DNA from: Sphingomonas sp. IC-56
GTDB taxonomy: Bacteria > Pseudomonadota > Alphaproteobacteria > Sphingomonadales > Sphingomonadaceae
Reading direction: 5' to 3'
Assembly: GCF_021043375.1 (NCBI RefSeq)
Contig: NZ_JAJNDV010000009.1
Coordinates: forward strand, 95,045 to 159,044
DNA: 64,000 nt
Below are positions 9,816-19,268 of the stretch, one piece after another. Numbering within the stretch: position 1 is the first letter of the stretch; each line of letters begins with the position of its first letter. Position numbers and translations under genes: made by a program. Below the pieces are notes generated by a model. It was not told where the DNA came from, did no database searches, and saw only the letters and a program-made list of their open reading frames with translations.

Positions 9816-10412
9816 TCAGGCGACCGGACGCCTAGCCCGCAGCGCCTGGGCGAGCGTCCCCTCGTCCAGATAGTCCAGCTCACCGCCCACCGGCAGCCCA
9901 TGCGCCAGCTGCGTGATCCGCACCGGATAGGTCTCCAGCCGCTCGGCCACATAGTGCGCCGTGGTCTGCCCATCCAAGGTGGCGTTCATCGCCAGCACCA
10001 CTTCATCGACTCCGCCATCGGCCACGCGGCGCACCAGGCTGTCGATACGAAGATCTTCGGGCCGCACCCCCTCCAGCGCCGACAGCCGGCCACCAAGCAC
10101 GTGGAACTTGCCCGGGAACAGCCGCGCCCGATCCAGCGCCCAAAGATCAGCGACTTCCTCCACTACGCACAATGCCCGCGCATCCCGCCGGGGATCGGCG
10201 CAGATCGCACACGGATCCGACGTGTCGACATTCCCGCAGATCGCGCAGGTGCTCAGCCGCTGGCTCACCGCGCCCAGCGCCGAGAGCAGCGGCTCCAGCG
10301 CGGTTTCCCGCTTCTTAAGCAGATGCAGCACCGCGCGCCGCGCAGAGCGGGGGCCGAGCCCAGGCAGCCGCGACAGCGCCTGGGTCAGTGCCTCGATTTC
10401 GGGAGAAGCCAT
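9816..10412 (-). CDS. recR: Recombination mediator RecR
   Basis: RecFOR pathway protein that helps load RecA on gapped DNA; 198 residues, normal length. An N-terminal helix-hairpin-helix ([17 protein letters not shown]) is followed by a C4 zinc finger ([18 protein letters not shown]) and a Toprim domain ([15 protein letters not shown] onward). I start at ATG 10412 (MASPEIEAL), where family homology begins; an ATG four codons upstream (10424) is possible and neither has a clear ribosome-binding site. Divergent from fmt across about 50 bp. Confidence 0.93.
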   Translation of the reverse strand: MASPEIEALTQALSRLPGLGPRSARRAVLHLLKKRETALEPLLSALGAVSQRLSTCAICGNVDTSDPCAICADPRRDARALCVVEEVADLWALDRARLFPGKFHVLGGRLSALEGVRPEDLRIDSLVRRVADGGVDEVVLAMNATLDGQTTAHYVAERLETYPVRITQLAHGLPVGGELDYLDEGTLAQALRARRPVA

Positions 10413-10466
10413 GAACACGGACATAGGGGCTTGCGCCCGGCCCTGCCAAGCGGTTGAGGGGAGGCT

Positions 10467-11369
10467 ATGCGGATCATCTTCATGGGAACCCCCGAATTCG
10501 CCGTTCCGGTGCTCGACGCGCTGGTCGAGGCCGGGCACGAAATCGTGGCGGCATACAGCCAGCCGCCGCGCCGGGCCGGGCGTGGCAAGCAGCTGACGCC
10601 CACGCCGGTGCATGCGCGCGCGGAAGCGCTTGGCATCGAAGTCCGCACGCCCGTCACGCTGCGCGACGCCGATGCGCAGGCGGACTTCGCAGCGCTCGCC
10701 GCCGACGTTGCGGTGGTCGCCGCCTATGGCCTCATCCTCCCCCGCCCCGTGCTCGACGCGCCGCGGCTGGGCTGCCTCAACGTTCACGCCTCGCTGCTGC
10801 CGCGCTGGCGCGGCGCCGCGCCGATCCAGCGCGCGATTTTGGCAGGCGACGCGGAGACCGGCGTCGGCATCATGCAAATGGAGGCGGGGCTCGATACCGG
10901 ACCTGTCCGGCTGGAGGGCCGCACGCCCGTCGCCGACAAGACTGCTGGCGACCTCACCCGCGAACTCAGCACCATGGGTGCCCGGCTGATGGTGCAGGTC
11001 CTGCGCGATCCCAACGCTTACCCGCCTGCCCCCCAGGCCGAGCATGGCGTCACCCACGCGCCCAAGATCGACAAGGCCGAAGCGCGGCTCGACTTCGCCC
11101 AGGATGCCGACGCCGTCGAGCGCCAGGTCCGCGCGTTCAACCCGGCACCGGGCGCGTTCTTCGAATTTAACGGCGAACGCATCCGCGTCCACGCGGCGCG
11201 GGTGCTAGCCGGCGAAAGCACTCCCGGCACCGTGCTAGACTCCGCGCTCACCATCGCCTGTGGCAGCGGTGCGATCCAGCCAACCGCAGTGCAGCGCGCC
11301 GGCCGCGGCGTCATGTCCACCGCCGAACTGTTGCGCGGCTTCGCCATCCCCCCGGGCACCCAGCTTTGA
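10467..11369 (+). CDS. fmt: Methionyl-tRNA formyltransferase
   Basis: Formylates initiator Met-tRNA using 10-formyl-tetrahydrofolate. 300 residues, with N-terminal [16 protein letters not shown], the catalytic and folate-binding segment [17 protein letters not shown] (Asn, His and the later Asp of GLDTGP) and a C-terminal OB-like tRNA-binding domain. ATG 10467 has GGGGAGG about ten bases upstream. The stop overlaps the TTG start of truA, so the two are translationally coupled. Confidence 0.96.
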   Translation: MRIIFMGTPEFAVPVLDALVEAGHEIVAAYSQPPRRAGRGKQLTPTPVHARAEALGIEVRTPVTLRDADAQADFAALAADVAVVAAYGLILPRPVLDAPRLGCLNVHASLLPRWRGAAPIQRAILAGDAETGVGIMQMEAGLDTGPVRLEGRTPVADKTAGDLTRELSTMGARLMVQVLRDPNAYPPAPQAEHGVTHAPKIDKAEARLDFAQDADAVERQVRAFNPAPGAFFEFNGERIRVHAARVLAGESTPGTVLDSALTIACGSGAIQPTAVQRAGRGVMSTAELLRGFAIPPGTQL

Positions 11370-12112
11370 CGCGCTTTGCGCTTACCGTGGAGTTCGACGG
11401 CCGGCCCTTCATGGGCTGGCAGCGCCAGGACCATGGCCCCAGCGTGCAGCAGGCGATCGAGGATGCCGCCCATCTCGTCACCGGCGAGCGGGTGATCGTC
11501 CACGCCGCCGGGCGCACCGACGCAGGCGTCCATGGCCTGGGCATGCGCGCGCATCTCGACATCACGCGGGAGATCACGCCCTTCCGCCTTATGGAGGCGC
11601 TCAACGCGCGGGTGCGTCCGCACCCCGTCGCCATCCTCGATTGCGTCGAGGTGCCGGACGACTGGCACGCCCGCTTTTCCTGCCGCGCGCGCCATTACGA
11701 ATATCGCATCGTCAACCGCCGCGCCCCGCTCACCTGGGAAAAGGGGCTGGCCTGGCGCCTGGCCAATCCCCTCGACGCAGCGGCGATGCACGAAGCAGCG
11801 CAGATCCTGGTGGGCCGCCACGACTTCACCACCTTCCGCTCGGTGCATTGCCAGTCGGATAGCCCGCTCAAAAGCATCGACCGGCTCGACGTGTTGCGCG
11901 AAGGCGACCGCCTGCTCGTCCGCGCCTCGGCCCGGTCGTTCCTCCACCATCAGGTCCGCTCCATGGTCGGCTGCCTCGCGCTGGTGGGCCAGGGCAAGTG
12001 GAGCGCCGACGATCTGCGCGACGCGCTCGAGGCGCGCGACCGTACGCGATTGGGCCTAAACGCCCCGCCCGATGGTCTGTTCTTCGTGCGGGCTGATTAC
12101 CCTACCGACTAA
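11366..12112 (+). CDS. truA: tRNA pseudouridine(38-40) synthase TruA
   Basis: Converts U38-U40 in the tRNA anticodon arm to pseudouridine. 248 residues; catalytic Asp52 lies in [11 protein letters not shown], with [10 protein letters not shown] and the late [12 protein letters not shown] motif present. The start is TTG at 11366, overlapping the fmt stop; homology ([18 protein letters not shown]) begins immediately after it. Its last 11 bp overlap the end of the convergent RNA methylase gene. Confidence 0.95.
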   Translation: MTRFALTVEFDGRPFMGWQRQDHGPSVQQAIEDAAHLVTGERVIVHAAGRTDAGVHGLGMRAHLDITREITPFRLMEALNARVRPHPVAILDCVEVPDDWHARFSCRARHYEYRIVNRRAPLTWEKGLAWRLANPLDAAAMHEAAQILVGRHDFTTFRSVHCQSDSPLKSIDRLDVLREGDRLLVRASARSFLHHQVRSMVGCLALVGQGKWSADDLRDALEARDRTRLGLNAPPDGLFFVRADYPTD

Positions 12113-13298
12113 ACCGCGCCGCCAGCTCGACATGCGTCGACCAGCGGAACTGCCCCACCGGCTGCACCCAGTCGAGCCGATACCCACCTTTACACAGGGT
12201 CTCCGCGTCGCGCGCGAAGGTGTTGGGATTGCAAGAAACATAGGCGACCACCGGCACCGTAGATGCCGCGATCTCCGCTGCCTGCTCGCGCGCCCCGGCA
12301 CGGGGCGGGTCGAGCACCACGGCATCGAAGTTGTTCAGGTCTTTCGGCTGGAGCGGTCGGCGGAACAGGTCGCGATGATCGGCAAACACGGTGCGCTGCG
12401 CTCGCGCGGCGGCGGCCTTCAGCGCCAGGATAGGGTCGCGCGCCGCCTCGCCGGCGTAGACCCGCGCATGCGGCAGCGCGAAGGTAAAGGTGCCGAGCCC
12501 GGCGAACAGATCGGCCACCGCGCGCGCATCGCCGACGATGTCCCGCACCACCGCGACCAGCGCGGCCTCTCCCTCCGGCGTCGCCTGGAGGAAGTTGCCC
12601 GGCGGGAACGGCACTGCAACGCCGCCAAGCGTGACTGTAACCGGCTCCGGCTCCCAGCGCGCGGTCGGCCCAAAGCCCTCGTCCATCGACAAGCGCGCGA
12701 GCTGGTGGCGGTGCGCAAAGGCCGTAATCGCCTCGGCAGCGGCAAGTCCCTCGGCCTCCAGCCCGTCGATCAGCACGTCGCGGCCCTGGTCGGTCTGCGC
12801 CAGATGCACGTTGATCCGCCGGTTGCCCGGGATCAGCGCCGCCAGCAGCCCGCGTAGCGGCGCAACCAGCTGGAACAGCTCGGGCGCAAGGATCCAGCAC
12901 TCCTCGATATCGATCAGGGTATGGCTGTTCTGCTCGGTAAAGCCCATCCGGACCTGGCGCCCGCGACGCTCGGCATGCAGCGTCGCCCGGCGTCGGGTAT
13001 TCGGCGGCGAGAGCAAGGGTGTGCGGATCTCCGTCTCCAGCCCCTGTGCGGCCAGCGCGCCGCCTACCCGATCCCGGATGAACCCGCTCCAGGCATGGTC
13101 GTCCAGATGCTGGAGTTGGCACCCACCGCATTCAGGGAAGTGCTTGCACGGGGGCTTCTGGTGGTGCGGCCCGTGCGTCAGGCTGCCATCGGCGTTCAGC
13201 ACATCGCCCGGGGCGGCGAAACGGACATGCCGGCCATCCTGGGTGACTCCATCACCGCGCCCGGCGATCCGGACGATTTCATCGATATTCAAAGACAT
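12102..13298 (-). CDS. TrmA/RlmD-type RNA 5-methyluridine methyltransferase
   Basis: Class I SAM-dependent RNA m5U methyltransferase, 398 residues. A short TRAM-like N-terminus is followed by iron-sulfur cluster cysteines ([11 protein letters not shown], with a further Cys in the [10 protein letters not shown] region), the SAM-binding [22 protein letters not shown], and the catalytic region [11 protein letters not shown]. In E. coli RlmD and RlmC methylate U1939 and U747 of 23S rRNA; which position this enzyme modifies is not clear. It overlaps the 3' end of nnr upstream by 10 bp and truA at its 3' end. Confidence 0.9.
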   Translation of the reverse strand: MSLNIDEIVRIAGRGDGVTQDGRHVRFAAPGDVLNADGSLTHGPHHQKPPCKHFPECGGCQLQHLDDHAWSGFIRDRVGGALAAQGLETEIRTPLLSPPNTRRRATLHAERRGRQVRMGFTEQNSHTLIDIEECWILAPELFQLVAPLRGLLAALIPGNRRINVHLAQTDQGRDVLIDGLEAEGLAAAEAITAFAHRHQLARLSMDEGFGPTARWEPEPVTVTLGGVAVPFPPGNFLQATPEGEAALVAVVRDIVGDARAVADLFAGLGTFTFALPHARVYAGEAARDPILALKAAAARAQRTVFADHRDLFRRPLQPKDLNNFDAVVLDPPRAGAREQAAEIAASTVPVVAYVSCNPNTFARDAETLCKGGYRLDWVQPVGQFRWSTHVELAARFSR

Positions 13299-14692
13299 TC
13301 ACTAACTGCTTGAGGAACATGGTGGATCAGCTGATCGGCGAAGAAGGCCGGGCCGGCAAGCTGCGCCGCACGGCCATGCAGCCACACCGCCGCTTCCGCC
13401 GCCTGCACGCCCTTAAGCCCATGCGCAACCTGCGCCGCGAGCAGCCCGGCGAGCACGTCGCCCGTTCCTGCGGTCGACAGCCAGGGCGACGCGCCCGCGA
13501 GCACGCGCACCGCACCCTTGGGGGAGGCGATCACCGTGTCCGCGCCCTTGTGCACGACCGTCGCACCGGTCGCGCGTGCCGCGGCGAGCGTGCGGTCGAT
13601 CTTGCTGCCGTCAAAGCCGAACATCCGGTCGAACTCGCCCGAATGCGGCGTGATCCAGGTCGGCGCGCTACGCGTCTGCAACCAGGCGGCCGCGTTGGTG
13701 CCGAGCAAGCTAAGCGCGTCGCCGTCGAGCACCAGCGGCTTTTCCGCGGCAAAAGCGGCGCGCAGATACGCGTCCGCAGTACCGTCACGGCCAAGGCCGG
13801 GGCCGAGCACCACTGCGTCGATCCGATCCCATTGCAGGAACTCGGCCAGATCTTCGCTTTGGGCAAAGGCGCGGCGTACCAGCGCATCGGGACCACCATG
13901 CCAGGGCCGCTCCCCCGCAAGCACGACATAGCCGGCGCCCGACGCCATCGCCGCACCCGCCGAGAGCCGCGCCGCACCGGGCATCGCGCCCTCGATCACC
14001 ACCACCAGCCCGCGGGTATATTTGTGGCTGAGCGCGTGCGGGGTCGCCAGCCGGGGCCGCGCGGCCGTGCGCCAGCCAGTGTCGCTTTCCACGCCGATAT
14101 CGGCGAGCATCACCGTGCCACAGCGTTCCAGCCCGGCATCGAGCAGATGCGCAGGCTTGAGCGCGCCGAGCGCCAGGGTGAGGTCGACGCCCTTCGGCAC
14201 GCCCAGGTCTGCGCCAGTATCGGTTTCCAATCCCGAGGGTAGATCGATGGCGAGCGTGAACTCGGCCTGCGCGCACAGTTCGCCGAATATCGCGGCCAGC
14301 CCACGCTCAAGCGGGCGAGTCAGCCCAGTTCCGAACAGCCCGTCGACGAGCACCGGCCGCGGGCGCGCCGCGTACATCGAACTCGTAACCCCCTGCCACA
14401 GATGGTGCATCCGCTCGGCTGCACCCGGCTTGGGCGTGCCGGTCGCGGCGACGGTCACGTCCAACCCTCCGCGCTGCAAAAGTCGTGCCGCAACATAGGC
14501 ATCGCCGCCATTGTTGCCGGGACCTGCCAGCACCAGAATCGGCCGGCCCATGGCAAAGCGCGCGGTCTCGCGCGCGACCGCCTCGCCGGCGCGCTCCATC
14601 AACTCGGCCTGCGAAACGCCGGACGCGAACACCGCCTGCTCGGCGGCGATCATCCCCTCGGCGGTGAGAATTGGCGCATCGCTCGGGATCAT
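13289..14692 (-). CDS. nnr: Bifunctional NAD(P)H-hydrate epimerase / ADP-dependent dehydratase
   Basis: Repairs hydrated NADH/NADPH. 467 residues: N-terminal YjeF epimerase domain (about 1-210) with LAGPGNNGGDAYVAARLL, then the ribokinase-like dehydratase domain (about 220-467) with VLGPGLGRDGT, TPHSGEFDRMF and the late GTGDVLAGLLAAQ. The start is ATG 14692, giving a 4-bp ATGA overlap with the lipoprotein gene; a much longer in-frame extension upstream runs antisense-like through that gene and is rejected. Confidence 0.92.
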   Translation of the reverse strand: MIPSDAPILTAEGMIAAEQAVFASGVSQAELMERAGEAVARETARFAMGRPILVLAGPGNNGGDAYVAARLLQRGGLDVTVAATGTPKPGAAERMHHLWQGVTSSMYAARPRPVLVDGLFGTGLTRPLERGLAAIFGELCAQAEFTLAIDLPSGLETDTGADLGVPKGVDLTLALGALKPAHLLDAGLERCGTVMLADIGVESDTGWRTAARPRLATPHALSHKYTRGLVVVIEGAMPGAARLSAGAAMASGAGYVVLAGERPWHGGPDALVRRAFAQSEDLAEFLQWDRIDAVVLGPGLGRDGTADAYLRAAFAAEKPLVLDGDALSLLGTNAAAWLQTRSAPTWITPHSGEFDRMFGFDGSKIDRTLAAARATGATVVHKGADTVIASPKGAVRVLAGASPWLSTAGTGDVLAGLLAAQVAHGLKGVQAAEAAVWLHGRAAQLAGPAFFADQLIHHVPQAVSECL

Positions 14693-15129
14693 GGCGTCGC
14701 CTCGGGTGCGCGCACGGTCGCCGGCAATCGGTAGCGCGCGCCGCCCAGCGCCACTTCGATCATGTCGGGGGCGAGCACTGTCACAAGCGCCTGCTCGGCG
14801 CCGTCCGCCGCCTCCACGCCGCGCCCATCGGTGGTGACACGCAGCCGGTGAAAGCCACCCTCGGGCTGGCGTAGCGTGAGGAACAGCCCGTCCTGCGACT
14901 GCACCCGGTCGACCGTACAACTGGGAGTGAAGCTCTCAGCGCCGGCTGGCGCACAGGCGATCTTGCCCTCTGCTTGCGCATAGGCGGTCTTTGCCGCCTC
15001 GCGCTTCGCCTCAGCAGGTTTGTCGGGAAGCGCCGGCTTGCAGCCGGCCAGCAGCACCAGGGCAATCAAGGCCCCGCCACGCACCCGCGCGGCGGGGACA
15101 GTACAGGCATCAGATATCGGCGTAGACAT
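14689..15129 (-). CDS. Putative lipoprotein, unknown function
   Basis: 146 residues with an N-terminal signal and lipobox LLAGC, lipidated Cys at about residue 30, so probably membrane-anchored in the periplasm. Two further cysteines (GKIACAPA and TPSCTVD) could form a disulfide. The rest looks like a small beta-rich domain ([18 protein letters not shown]). I do not recognise a family. The start overlaps the end of ilvD and the stop overlaps nnr, so it sits inside an ilvD-lipoprotein-nnr-rlmD transcription unit. Confidence 0.75.
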   Translation of the reverse strand: MSTPISDACTVPAARVRGGALIALVLLAGCKPALPDKPAEAKREAAKTAYAQAEGKIACAPAGAESFTPSCTVDRVQSQDGLFLTLRQPEGGFHRLRVTTDGRGVEAADGAEQALVTVLAPDMIEVALGGARYRLPATVRAPEATP

Positions 15130-16831
15130 GGCGTTCGGCGCTGGCTCCCGGGTGGGTCACCGCGCCCTTATAGGCGGGGCCGACCGTTCGGGAATAGCGC
15201 CACAGCGCGCCGGACTGATAGTCGTTGACGCGCGGCTGCCAGCGGGCGCGTCGGTCCGCCATCTCCTCGTCCGAAATGACCAGGTCGATGGTGCCCGCCT
15301 CGGCATCGATGCGGATGGTGTCGCCATCCTCGACCAGCGCGATCGGGCCGCCTTCGGCCGCCTCTGGACCGACATGGCCTATGCAGAAACCCCGCGTACC
15401 ACCCGAGAAGCGGCCATCGGTGATCAGCGCCACCTTCTCGCCCATGCCCAAGCCATATAGCGCGGCGGTGGTCGACAGCATCTCGCGCATGCCGGGCCCA
15501 CCCTTGGGCCCTTCATAACGGATGACGATCACCTCGCCTTCGCGGATCGCACGCTGCTCCACTGCGGCAAACGCCTCTTCTTCGCAATCGAAGCACCGCG
15601 CCGGCCCTTCGAACTGGAGCCGGTGCATGCCGGCGACCTTCACGATCGCCCCGTCGGGCGCGAGGCTCCCGCGCAGGCCGACCACCCCGCCGGTGGGGGT
15701 GAGTGGCGTCGTGACGTCATAGATCACCTTCTGGTCGGGGTTCCAGGTGACCTCGTCGATGTTCTCAGCGAGGGTCCGGCCGCTCACCGTCATGCACTCG
15801 CCATGCAGGAAGCCGCCAGCAAGCAGCGTCTTCATCAGCATGTACACGCCGCCTGCCTCATACATGTCCTTGGCGACATAGCGTCCGCCGGGCTTGAGGT
15901 CCGCGATATAGGGAGTCGTCTTGAAGATCTCGGCCACGTCGAACAGGTCGAACTCGATGCCCGCTTCGCTCGCCATCGCCGGCAAATGGAGCGCGGCGTT
16001 GGTCGATCCGCCGGTCGCCGCCACCACGCGCGCCGCGTTCTCGAACGCTTCGCGGGTACACAGGTCGCGCGGACGCAGGTTGCGGGCGATCAGCTCCATC
16101 ACCTGCACGCCGGCGGCATGCGCCACCTGCTCACGGCTGGTATACGGTGCCGGCGCCATGTTGCTGTTCGGCAAAGACAATCCGATCGCCTCGGCGACGC
16201 AGGCCATGGTGTTGGCGGTGAACTGTCCGCCACACGCGCCGGCGCCAGGACAGGCGACCTTTTCCAGGTCATGCACTTCGGTGAGGGGACAGGCGCCAGC
16301 GGCGTAGCGGCCGACCGCTTCGAACACGTCGACCACCGTCACGTCCTTGTTGTGGAAGCGGCCTGGCAGGATCGACCCGCCGTAGACGAAGATCGACGGC
16401 ACGTTCAGCCGCAGCATCGCCATCATCATGCCCGGCAGCGACTTGTCGCATCCGGCAAAGCCGACCAGCGCGTCATAGCAATGCCCGCGCACGCTGAGCT
16501 CGACGGAGTCCGCAATCACCTCACGGCTGACCAGCGACGACTTCATGCCCTGGTGCCCCATGGCGATGCCGTCGGTGACCGTGATGGTGTTGAAACGCCG
16601 CGGCATGCCGCCACCGGCGATTACGCCCCGACGCGCGACTTCGGCCTGCGCGTCCAGAGTGATGTTGCACGGCGCGCTGTCGTTCCCGGCAGAGGCGACA
16701 CCGACGAACGGCTTGGCGATATCCTCCTCAGGGATCCCCATGGCGTAGTAGTAGCTGCGGTGCGGCGCGCGCTCCGGGCCGACAGACACGTGGCGGCTGG
16801 GAAGCTTCGATTTTTCGTACTGGTTGGTCAT
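15110..16831 (-). CDS. ilvD: Dihydroxy-acid dehydratase
   Basis: Dehydrates dihydroxy-isovalerate and dihydroxy-methylvalerate in valine/isoleucine synthesis. 573 residues. Iron-sulfur ligands are visible in [21 protein letters not shown] and [35 protein letters not shown] is the C-terminal active-site stretch. It differs from the related edd gene product at 47-49 kb in these motifs, so the two roles can be separated. Convergence on nnr and rlmD suggests one leftward operon. Confidence 0.95.
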   Translation of the reverse strand: MTNQYEKSKLPSRHVSVGPERAPHRSYYYAMGIPEEDIAKPFVGVASAGNDSAPCNITLDAQAEVARRGVIAGGGMPRRFNTITVTDGIAMGHQGMKSSLVSREVIADSVELSVRGHCYDALVGFAGCDKSLPGMMMAMLRLNVPSIFVYGGSILPGRFHNKDVTVVDVFEAVGRYAAGACPLTEVHDLEKVACPGAGACGGQFTANTMACVAEAIGLSLPNSNMAPAPYTSREQVAHAAGVQVMELIARNLRPRDLCTREAFENAARVVAATGGSTNAALHLPAMASEAGIEFDLFDVAEIFKTTPYIADLKPGGRYVAKDMYEAGGVYMLMKTLLAGGFLHGECMTVSGRTLAENIDEVTWNPDQKVIYDVTTPLTPTGGVVGLRGSLAPDGAIVKVAGMHRLQFEGPARCFDCEEEAFAAVEQRAIREGEVIVIRYEGPKGGPGMREMLSTTAALYGLGMGEKVALITDGRFSGGTRGFCIGHVGPEAAEGGPIALVEDGDTIRIDAEAGTIDLVISDEEMADRRARWQPRVNDYQSGALWRYSRTVGPAYKGAVTHPGASAERHVYADI

Positions 16832-16842
16832 AGCGCGACAGG

Positions 16843-17577
16843 CTATTGCGCAGCAGAACTCCCCGACGCAAGACTATTGCGCAAAGTTTTTGCGAGTGCG
16901 GCAAGGATCTCGGTCCAGCGCCCCACACCAGCATCATCGCGGATCAAGTCGTTACGCACCTCGATCGACAGCGAAGGGATGCCATTCGCCTCGGCATGCC
17001 GGTTCAGCGTCGCGTTAAGCAACCGGCCCGAATAGGGTTCGTTGTCACCCGTCACCAATTCCTCCCCTTCGAAGAAGCGGATCGCCGGAGTCGCCGCGCG
17101 CGCGTCGCGATTGTAGAGCACGCCGACCTCCCATGGCCGATCGCTTCCGCCATGTTCCAGCCGCGGCGTGAAGCTGTGGATCGCCAGGATCAGCTTCGGG
17201 CGACGGGCACGCACCTGCGCCGCCAGCACATGGTGATAGGGCCCGTGAAAGCGCGCGATCCGCTCGGCGCGATCGGCATGTTGGTTGCCCGGGATCCAGT
17301 GCCCGTCGGAACGGTGCGGGATCAGCCCGGCATGGTCGGGTTCCCGGTGCAGATCGATCACCAGCCGCGACACCGTGCCCAGCACCGCCGGCACGTCCAG
17401 CGCCGCGGCAAGGCTGCGGGTCAGCGGCCCTGCGCCGATGTCGACTCCGATGTGCAGGTCCAGCAACTCAGGCGCGATGCCCAGGTCTACGCCCTCCGGC
17501 ACAGCGTTTGATGCATGGTCGCAGAGGAGCAGGGTATCCCCTTGCGAACCCTCGATGATTTCGGCCGGTGATGTCAT
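16843..17577 (-). CDS. N-formylglutamate amidohydrolase family protein
   Basis: 244-residue member of the N-formylglutamate amidohydrolase/HutG family of zinc hydrolases. Visible motifs: [36 protein letters not shown] (Asp and His likely metal ligands), [11 protein letters not shown] and [11 protein letters not shown]. Typical HutG sits with histidine-utilisation genes; none is seen here. Instead its start overlaps the stop of a crotonase gene by 4 bp, so the true substrate may be something other than N-formylglutamate. Confidence 0.8.
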   Translation of the reverse strand: MTSPAEIIEGSQGDTLLLCDHASNAVPEGVDLGIAPELLDLHIGVDIGAGPLTRSLAAALDVPAVLGTVSRLVIDLHREPDHAGLIPHRSDGHWIPGNQHADRAERIARFHGPYHHVLAAQVRARRPKLILAIHSFTPRLEHGGSDRPWEVGVLYNRDARAATPAIRFFEGEELVTGDNEPYSGRLLNATLNRHAEANGIPSLSIEVRNDLIRDDAGVGRWTEILAALAKTLRNSLASGSSAAQ

Positions 17578-18302
17578 TGGAAGCGCGGGCTCCTCTTGTG
17601 CTGGAATGCGGCCAGGCCTTCGGCGAACTCGTCCCCGCCAAACGCATCATCGAACTCCCGGTCCAACTCCGCGCCACCGCGCAGCGTCCGCTTGAGCAGC
17701 CGCACCGCTTGCGGCGCATTGTCGGTGATCGCGCTGGCTAGCGCATGCGCGGCCTGGATCGCGGAGGCGGCGCGCACTTCCACCAAGCCCGCCCGCTCGG
17801 CAGCATCGGCATCGAGCCGCTGGGCACTGAACAACATCGCCGCCGCCCTACCGCGGCCCACCTGCGCCACCAGCCGCGCCACATCCTCCTGTGGGTAGCC
17901 GATCCCCAGCCGCGCAGGAGTCACCGCGAACACCGCGTCGTCTCCGCCCACCCGGATATCCGCGGCGAGTGTCAGCGCCACGCCCGCCCCGAAACAGCCG
18001 CTGTCGACTGCGGCGATCACCGGCATGGGCAGCGCGGCGATGGCTTCGATCCCCTGCCGCATCGCCTCGCGAAAGCGGGGGCGCACCGCCGGATTCGCCT
18101 GGAGCCGCGCGAACTCGGCAATGTCGGCGCCTGCGCAGAATATGCCGGAAATGCCCGAGCACAGGATCACCACCCGTGCCTCCCCGACCTGCATCGCCGC
18201 ACGACCAAGCGCATCCCACCCGGCAATGGGCAATGCGTTGCGCGCCTCTGCGCGATCGAGTGTGATGGTGGCGATGGGGCCGTCATGCGTGACGCGGATC
18301 AT
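17574..18302 (-). CDS. Enoyl-CoA hydratase/isomerase (crotonase) family protein
   Basis: 242-residue crotonase fold protein. The oxyanion-hole segment GIFCAGADIAEF (about residue 58) and the helix with SGCFGAGVALTLAADIRV are clear. Both glutamates of classical hydratase are missing: the position equivalent to Glu144 is Ala in GAGVALT, and that of Glu164 is Ala in FAVTPARLG. A different reaction (isomerase, hydrolase) or loss of activity is therefore likely. Start ATG 18302 (MIRVTHDGPIATITLDR) matches the family N-terminus; a 20-codon extension upstream does not. Confidence 0.82.
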   Translation of the reverse strand: MIRVTHDGPIATITLDRAEARNALPIAGWDALGRAAMQVGEARVVILCSGISGIFCAGADIAEFARLQANPAVRPRFREAMRQGIEAIAALPMPVIAAVDSGCFGAGVALTLAADIRVGGDDAVFAVTPARLGIGYPQEDVARLVAQVGRGRAAAMLFSAQRLDADAAERAGLVEVRAASAIQAAHALASAITDNAPQAVRLLKRTLRGGAELDREFDDAFGGDEFAEGLAAFQHKRSPRFQ

Positions 18303-18451
18303 GTGACGGCTCTGCCCGATCGGGCAGAGCCTGTCACGGTGGCGCGGGCCAAGCCGGGCCATCGGCGGACGTCCGGCGCCGGCCGTCTGATCCGCTACGT
18401 GCCGTGTCGCCCGACAAGCATCAACGCCGGCTTAGCAGGCGTGGTAAACGC

Positions 18452-19258
18452 TCAACGCAGCGCGGTCGCGACGCTCCACCATCCGGGCCGCACAAGCGCC
18501 ACCCGCGCAGCATCACAGTCCGCCTGCGTGTCGAACAGCGCGAAGCACGTCGCTCCCGAACCCGACATCCGCGACAGCATTACGCCGCGCTGCTCAGACA
18601 GGATCTGAAGAACCTCCGCGATCACCGGCGCGGCCGCAACCGCCGGCGCTTCCAAGTCGTTGCGCCCCTCCAGCGGGTCGGGGCCCAGCGCCCCGCGATC
18701 TACCCCGTCCCAGCGCCGAAACACGTCCGCGGTAGAAACTGCCACGCCAGGGTTCACCAGCAGCACTGGCGTACCCGGCCGCCCCGGCACCGGCTCCAAC
18801 AACTCGCCGCGTCCACGCCCGATCGCCGTGCGCCCCAGCAGGCAGGCCGGCACGTCGGAGCCCAGCCCGTCCGCGATCTCGAACAGCGCCGGATCATCCA
18901 GCGCAACGCCGTTCAACCGCGCCAGCGCGCGCAGCGTCGCCGCCGCGTCCGCCGATCCGCCACCAATGCCGGAAGCGACCGGCAGATGCTTCTCCAACTC
19001 GATGGCGTACGCGCCCCCGCCTAAGCGCTGCCGAAATCGCTCCGCCGCGCGCGTGACGAGATTGTCCCCCTCGCCCGACAGCGCCGCCGCAAACGGCCCG
19101 GTAATCGCGAAAGCAGCTTCGTCCGCCGGCGCCACCCGTACGACATCGCCAGACCCGACGAACGCGAACAGCGTCTCAAGCTCGTGATAACCATCCGGCC
19201 GCCGCGCACGAACATGCAGCGCCAGGTTCAGCTTTGCCGGCGCGTGCTCGACGATCAC
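18452..19258 (-). CDS. ispE: 4-diphosphocytidyl-2-C-methyl-D-erythritol kinase
   Basis: GHMP kinase of the MEP isoprenoid pathway that phosphorylates CDP-methylerythritol. 268 residues; N-terminal APAKLNLALHV, the Gly-rich ATP loop LPVASGIGGGSADAAATL (about residue 96) and C-terminal LSRMSGSGATCFALF are present. I start at GTG 19258, preceded by GAGGG; the open frame continues upstream into the ETF-QO gene, but that part is an out-of-frame reading of it. It follows the ETF-QO gene by 10 bp. Confidence 0.93.
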   Translation of the reverse strand: MIVEHAPAKLNLALHVRARRPDGYHELETLFAFVGSGDVVRVAPADEAAFAITGPFAAALSGEGDNLVTRAAERFRQRLGGGAYAIELEKHLPVASGIGGGSADAAATLRALARLNGVALDDPALFEIADGLGSDVPACLLGRTAIGRGRGELLEPVPGRPGTPVLLVNPGVAVSTADVFRRWDGVDRGALGPDPLEGRNDLEAPAVAAAPVIAEVLQILSEQRGVMLSRMSGSGATCFALFDTQADCDAARVALVRPGWWSVATALR

Positions 19259-19268
19259 CGCTGCGCCC

